Of a stretch of 64,000 bases of DNA, positions 60,218 through 64,000 are shown piece by piece. Position 1 is the stretch's first letter. Each line of letters starts with the position of its first letter. The notes below the pieces were generated by a model. The model did not search any database. It was not told where the DNA came from and saw nothing but the letters and a program-made list of their open reading frames with translations. Source of the stretch: Clostridia bacterium (GTDB taxonomy: Bacteria; Bacillota; Clostridia; UMGS1810). The stretch is taken from assembly GCA_017621495.1 (NCBI GenBank), contig JAGATB010000005.1, positions 1-64,000 of the forward strand, given 5' to 3'. Position numbers and translations under genes: made by a program.

Positions 60218-61093
60218 TTATAATTTGTTATCTCTTACCGAAATCATATATTCCGACGGTGTCATGGAAACTATTGATTTGAAACGCTTCGAGAAATACT
60301 GCAGGGATGAAAATCCCAGATACTCGCTTATCTGTGAAAAATTCATCTCCTTCTCACGTATCAGATGCTTGGCGCAGTTGATTTTACAACGGGAAAAGTA
60401 CTCCATGGCACCCATTCCTATATGGTCATGAAACAATTTTTTCATATTGCTTGAGCTTATACCGAATCGCTTACACAAATCGCCAAATTTAATATCACTG
60501 CACACATTAGCCTCCAGGTATGAACAAACCTCCGATAAGAAAGGCTCTGTAATGTGTGTAAGCGGTGCTGACTTGGCAGGCCTGAATGCACTCTCCCTGA
60601 TACAACTGAGCAAAAACAATTCCAGATATATCTTAACCAAATTCTGTGCACCCAAGGAAGCATTGGGGTTTTTCACCAATCTGGTGCTGTAGGGCTCCCC
60701 CAAAGGTGTGGAAAAGGCTTCATGCGCTGCCGCAATCAGTTTTGAGATATATTCCTTCTTTTCATCATCGCATTTGATTGTTTGCCCTGCAGTCTTTGTA
60801 AGCTTTTCGTTTTCGCAGATAAAGGAAAATATCACCGCATTTGCCGATTTGCCTGCTACGGGTTTCACCGAATGGAATTCCATGGGGCTGATAAGTCTGA
60901 AATGACCGGGAGGTATCAGCTCTTCTTTGGAACGGACCGTAACGGAAAGCCAGTCCTTGTCCGAATATACAACCTCCCAGAAGTCATGCATCTCGCCCGA
61001 AAATATAAAATCTCGTGAATATTCAAAATAGTGAACAGCTACAATTTGTTTGATTTCAACTTCACTGTCAAGAGTAATCGGAGTATATACCAT
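60218..61093 (-). CDS. AraC family transcriptional regulator
   Basis: The 291-residue protein has a cupin-like N-terminal domain (EMHDFWEVVYSDKDWLSV, PPGHFRLISPMEFHSV) and a C-terminal AraC DNA-binding region (CSDIKFGDLCKRFGISSSNMKKLFHDHIG and FSQISEYLGFSSLQYFSKRFKSIVSMTPSEYM). The ATG at 61093 is preferred (GGTGA five bases upstream) over a GTG four codons earlier. It is divergent from the phosphohexomutase gene and may regulate it. Confidence 0.82.
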   Translation of the reverse strand: MVYTPITLDSEVEIKQIVAVHYFEYSRDFIFSGEMHDFWEVVYSDKDWLSVTVRSKEELIPPGHFRLISPMEFHSVKPVAGKSANAVIFSFICENEKLTKTAGQTIKCDDEKKEYISKLIAAAHEAFSTPLGEPYSTRLVKNPNASLGAQNLVKIYLELFLLSCIRESAFRPAKSAPLTHITEPFLSEVCSYLEANVCSDIKFGDLCKRFGISSSNMKKLFHDHIGMGAMEYFSRCKINCAKHLIREKEMNFSQISEYLGFSSLQYFSKRFKSIVSMTPSEYMISVRDNKL

Positions 61094-61170
61094 ATCTATC
61101 ACCACATTTATTATACACCATAATCAAAAATAGGTCAACCAAAAGTATAAATTTAATGTCCTAATTTATT

Positions 61171-61199
61171 TTGACACCGATAAAAATACATAGTATACT
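61171..61199 (+). promoter_or_regulatory. Promoter of the phosphohexomutase gene
   Basis: TTGACA (61171-61176) and TATACT (61194-61199) are 17 bp apart. Confidence 0.8.
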
Positions 61200-61234
61200 T
61201 ACATTATTAAGAAAATTAAAAGCAGGTGAAACAA

Positions 61235-62650
61235 ATGATAAAATTTGGTACAGGCGGCTGGAGAGCCGAAATCGGCAAGGACTTCAACATGGAAAACATA
61301 CAAAAGGTAGCTCAGGGTCTCTGCCAATACATGAAAAAGAAAAAGCAGGATAAATTACCTGTCATCATAGGCTACGACAGACGATTTCTCTCAGATGCAG
61401 CTGCAAAATGGATTGCAGAGGTGCTTAGCGCAAATGACATCAAGGTTTTGTTTTTAAACAGAAGTGCCCCCACTCCCCTTATAATGCACTATGTAATGAA
61501 AAATAACCTTTACTTCGGACTTGAGGTCACAGCTTCTCATAATCCTTCAAATTACAACGGTATCAAAATCATTGTTAAAGAAGGCAGAGACGCACCCCTG
61601 GAGACCACCGAGGCACTGGAGAAAATCATTGCCGATATAGATACAGATGACATTATCTCACATTCATTTGAGCACGGTCTGAAAGATAAAACCATATGTT
61701 ATCTTAAAAATCCCTTCAATGACTTTGTAGACGATATACTGGAGCTTCTGGATGTTCAGGCAATCCGCAACAGGGGATTAAGGATACTCTTTGACCCTAT
61801 GCACGGTTCATCCTCATATCCGCTGATGGTAATCCTTCACACAGCTCGCTGTACTGTTGATATTATCAACGGAAACCGTGATGCTTATTTCGGCGGCAGT
61901 ATGCCCGCCCCCTCGGAATCAACTCTCAAAGGACTTGCAATGGAGGTTGTACACGGAGGGTATGATTTGGGAATAGGTGTAGACGGAGACGGTGACAGAC
62001 TGGGTATCATAGACAGAAACGGTCAATACATCAGCGCAAACAGTATCCTGGTTCTGCTATACTATTATCTGCACGAATACAAAGGCTGGAAGGGTCCCGT
62101 AGTAAGGAACCTGGCAACAACACACCTTCTGGACAAGGTTGCCACAGACTTCGGCGAAGAATGCTACGAGGTTCCCGTAGGATTCAAATACATTTCTTCA
62201 AAGATTGATGAGGTTGACGCAGTGCTGGGCGGTGAATCCAGCGGCGGTCTTACAGTGCGCGGACACATCCACGGCAAAGACTCGGTTTATGCCGCTTCGC
62301 TCTTTGTAGAAATGATAAGCAAAACCGGCAAGACCCCTACCGAACTTCTGAAAAAAATCCAGAGAAAATACGGTTCATATATTATGGTGCAGGAAAACTT
62401 AAAATTTGAACCCGAGAAAAAAGAAGAAATCATAAACATCGTAATGAACGAAAAGAAGCTGCCTCAATTCCCCCTCAAGATGACAGCAGTAAACTACGAA
62501 GACGGATGCAAGGTATACTTTGATGATTCCTCCTTTGTTATCTGCCGTTTCAGCGGTACCGAGCCGCTCCTGAGAATATTTGCAGAGAGCTCCGCCAAGG
62601 AAAAAGCAGCCGAACTGGTAAATGCATGGAGAAGCTTCCTGAATCTTTAA
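61235..62650 (+). CDS. Phosphoglucomutase/phosphomannomutase family protein
   Basis: The 471-residue alpha-D-phosphohexomutase has FGTGGWRAEIG at the start, the phosphoserine site TASHNPSNYNG (Ser 101), the metal loop GVDGDGDRLG near 248-257, the sugar-binding GGESSGG loop and the phosphate-binding RFSGTEPLLRIF. It interconverts hexose 1- and 6-phosphates, supplying sugar nucleotides for surface glycans or drawing on glucose 1-phosphate. The ATG at 61235 has AGGTG six bases upstream. Confidence 0.88.
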   Translation: MIKFGTGGWRAEIGKDFNMENIQKVAQGLCQYMKKKKQDKLPVIIGYDRRFLSDAAAKWIAEVLSANDIKVLFLNRSAPTPLIMHYVMKNNLYFGLEVTASHNPSNYNGIKIIVKEGRDAPLETTEALEKIIADIDTDDIISHSFEHGLKDKTICYLKNPFNDFVDDILELLDVQAIRNRGLRILFDPMHGSSSYPLMVILHTARCTVDIINGNRDAYFGGSMPAPSESTLKGLAMEVVHGGYDLGIGVDGDGDRLGIIDRNGQYISANSILVLLYYYLHEYKGWKGPVVRNLATTHLLDKVATDFGEECYEVPVGFKYISSKIDEVDAVLGGESSGGLTVRGHIHGKDSVYAASLFVEMISKTGKTPTELLKKIQRKYGSYIMVQENLKFEPEKKEEIINIVMNEKKLPQFPLKMTAVNYEDGCKVYFDDSSFVICRFSGTEPLLRIFAESSAKEKAAELVNAWRSFLNL

Positions 62651-62668
62651 GATTCGGGAAGCTTTTTT
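62632..62668 (+). terminator. Intrinsic terminator of the phosphohexomutase gene
   Basis: AAGCTTCCTGAATC and GATTCGGGAAGCTT form a 14-bp stem overlapping the stop codon, followed by TTTTTT. Confidence 0.9.
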
Positions 62669-62771
62669 GATTTGAGTACTTTTTTACTGACCAATATATC
62701 ACATTTATGGACATTTGACACTGTATTTCTGTATTATTTGCAAAATATGGACAAAAAGGCAAAAAAATAAT

Positions 62772-62799
62772 TTGAAATTTCATATAAATATGGTATAAT
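62772..62799 (+). promoter_or_regulatory. Promoter of the DUF1934-argS operon
   Basis: TTGAAA (62772-62777) and TATAAT (62794-62799) are 16 bp apart; GGAAGGAG follows before the ATG. Confidence 0.65.
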
Positions 62800-62845
62800 T
62801 ATAAATATATATACTATTCACATACCGGAAGGAGTAATTTTTGAC

Positions 62846-63274
62846 ATGGCAAAAAAGTATACAGTCAGCATAAAGGGCTTTCAGGCTTATCAGGATACCG
62901 GTGACAATAATGATGTGGAGCTTATAAGTGAATGTGACTTCTACAAGGCAGACGGTGTGTACTTCTGCGATTATGCAGAATCCGAGATAACCGGGCTGGA
63001 AGGCTGCAACACCTCTATAGAAATCGGCGATGATTACGTGTGTCTGGGCCGTACGGGAGCTATGAATACACAAATGCTCTTCATGGAGGGCAGACAGACC
63101 ACATCACAGTATGCAATGCCGTTTGGCTCCATGGTAATAGATATACATACCAACAAGCTTGAAACAGATATAGGAGACAGCGGCGGCAAGATATTTATAG
63201 ATTATATAATCAACATTCACAATTTAAGTACTGCACGACATACATTTGACATAACCATAAAGGAGGATAACTAA
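62846..63274 (+). CDS. DUF1934 (YwiB-like) calycin-fold protein
   Basis: The 142-residue protein has the DUF1934 pattern: KYTVSIKGFQAYQDTGDNNDVELISEC at the start, TGLEGCNTSIEIGDD, FMEGRQTTSQYAMPFGSM and a C-terminal INIHNLSTARHTFDITIKE. These beta-barrel proteins have no assigned function. The gene sits directly before argS, as ywiB does in Bacillus, which supports the family call. Confidence 0.85.
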   Translation: MAKKYTVSIKGFQAYQDTGDNNDVELISECDFYKADGVYFCDYAESEITGLEGCNTSIEIGDDYVCLGRTGAMNTQMLFMEGRQTTSQYAMPFGSMVIDIHTNKLETDIGDSGGKIFIDYIINIHNLSTARHTFDITIKEDN

Positions 63275-63275
63275 C

Positions 63276-64000
63276 ATGAATGACATTATAAGACACATTA
63301 AAAGTCAGATTTCCCAAGTTACAAAGGATGCTCTGCAAAACATGGAAATCAACGGCAAGGATACAGAAGAATTTAAATCGGCTCTCCAAGGGGATATAGA
63401 AATCGAAATTCCCAAGGAAAAGGCTCACGGTGACTTCTCCATAAACACAGCTATGAAAATGACTAAGATTCTTAAAAATTCACCCGTAAACATTGCAAAG
63501 GCACTTACTGCTGCGATGAACTTTGACGGTACATACATTGAAAAATGCGAGATAGCCGGTCCCGGATTTATAAACTTCTATTTAAGCGAAGCATGGCTCT
63601 ATGACGGGCTTAAGCTCATAGACCAAAAGGGCGATGACTTCGGCCGTATAGATATAGGCGGCGGCAAGAAGGTAATGGTAGAATTCGTAAGCGCGAACCC
63701 CACAGGCCCCATGCACATGGGCAATGCCAGGGGCGGTGCACTTGGTGACGGCATAGCCAGCGTACTGGAGCACGCAGGCTATGATGTAACACGTGAGTTC
63801 TACATCAATGACGCCGGCGCTCAGATAGAAAAATTCGGCAAGTCCCTGGAAGCAAGATACATGCAGATTTATAAGGGCGAGGAAGGATTCGATTTCCCCG
63901 AGGACGGATATCAGGGAAATGACATCAGAGTTCATGCCAAAAATTACTCCGATGCCAACGGAGACTGCCTGGTAGACTTAAGCTCCGAGGAGAGAAAGCA
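63276..64000 (+). CDS. argS: Arginyl-tRNA synthetase, N-terminal part (cut by window end)
   Basis: The frame starts at 63276 with AAGGAGGATAAC upstream, one base after the DUF1934 stop. About 241 codons are present. It has the Arg-tRNA synthetase N-terminal domain (IEIPKEKAHGDFSINTAMKMTKIL), the region IAGPGFINFYLS and the class I HIGH-type motif in SANPTGPMHMGNARGGALGD. FYINDAGAQIEKFGKS follows. The rest lies beyond the window. Confidence 0.95.
   Translation, partial: MNDIIRHIKSQISQVTKDALQNMEINGKDTEEFKSALQGDIEIEIPKEKAHGDFSINTAMKMTKILKNSPVNIAKALTAAMNFDGTYIEKCEIAGPGFINFYLSEAWLYDGLKLIDQKGDDFGRIDIGGGKKVMVEFVSANPTGPMHMGNARGGALGDGIASVLEHAGYDVTREFYINDAGAQIEKFGKSLEARYMQIYKGEEGFDFPEDGYQGNDIRVHAKNYSDANGDCLVDLSSEERK

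Noticed and set aside
1..64000. Prophage or complete integrative element
   Set aside because: Apart from the single recombinase there are no capsid, terminase, relaxase or replication genes, and no tRNA gene as attachment site was seen.

Overview
The window looks like a chromosomal segment of a low-to-moderate GC, Gram-positive anaerobe of class Clostridia, probably gut or rumen associated. Signs of this are the S-layer homology (SLH) surface protein, the ywiB-like/argS linkage, the FeoA/FeoB/FeoB-associated Cys-rich protein set, the [FeFe]-hydrogenase maturase HydF, consensus sigma-A promoters and strong AGGAGG ribosome sites. Surface glycan enzymes with SLH proteins plus a KDG kinase/KDPG aldolase pair would suit a plant-polysaccharide (pectin-type) degrader such as the Monoglobus group, but that placement is a guess.

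Layout. 0-2.1 kb: two near-identical type I toxin-antitoxin modules, each with a 22-residue hydrophobic toxin and a convergent antisense RNA, flank a nucleotidyltransferase-fold gene. 2.1-3.9 kb: an orphan structured small RNA, a DUF2971 gene, a C-terminal scrap of a DNA methyltransferase and a small unknown gene. 4-16.6 kb: one leftward, AT-rich surface-polysaccharide operon with an aminotransferase, a priming sugar-phosphate transferase, several glycosyltransferases, a TagD-like cytidylyltransferase, two LicD proteins, a YdjC deacetylase, a Wzy polymerase, a Wzx flippase and an acetyltransferase, plus a decayed glycosyltransferase. 16.7-20.2 kb: a helicase with five helicase-associated repeats, then a 282-bp segment bounded by inverted 26-bp sites, then a tyrosine recombinase. 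The segment carries a consensus promoter now pointing away from the helicase and a terminator facing it. It is a strong candidate for a phase-variable ON/OFF switch for the helicase and possibly the polysaccharide operon.

20.3-23 kb: KDG kinase and KDPG aldolase under a palindromic operator, divergent from an IclR-type regulator. 23-28 kb: aspS-hisS, hydF and a small zinc-ribbon membrane protein. 28.4-31 kb: a TetM/EF-G-like translational GTPase fused to a Rae1/YacP-type NYN ribonuclease domain, followed by a solitary group II intron domain V relic. 31.2-41.6 kb: a leftward carbohydrate operon (GH65 phosphorylase, MBL hydrolase, sugar ABC importer, beta-phosphoglucomutase, PHP phosphatase, EutH permease, GH30 glycosidase). 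41.7-55.3 kb: five large exported proteins, including two paralogous GH42-like enzymes, a triple-repeat carbohydrate-binding protein and SLH proteins, with a divergent AraC regulator.

56.6-59.2 kb: iron uptake genes feoA-feoB-Cys-rich peptide with two DtxR-type palindromes. 59.2-64 kb: an Ogg-type DNA glycosylase, an AraC regulator, a phosphohexomutase, a DUF1934 protein and the start of argS, which runs off the window.

All functions are read from motifs and synteny; no database search or folding program was run.
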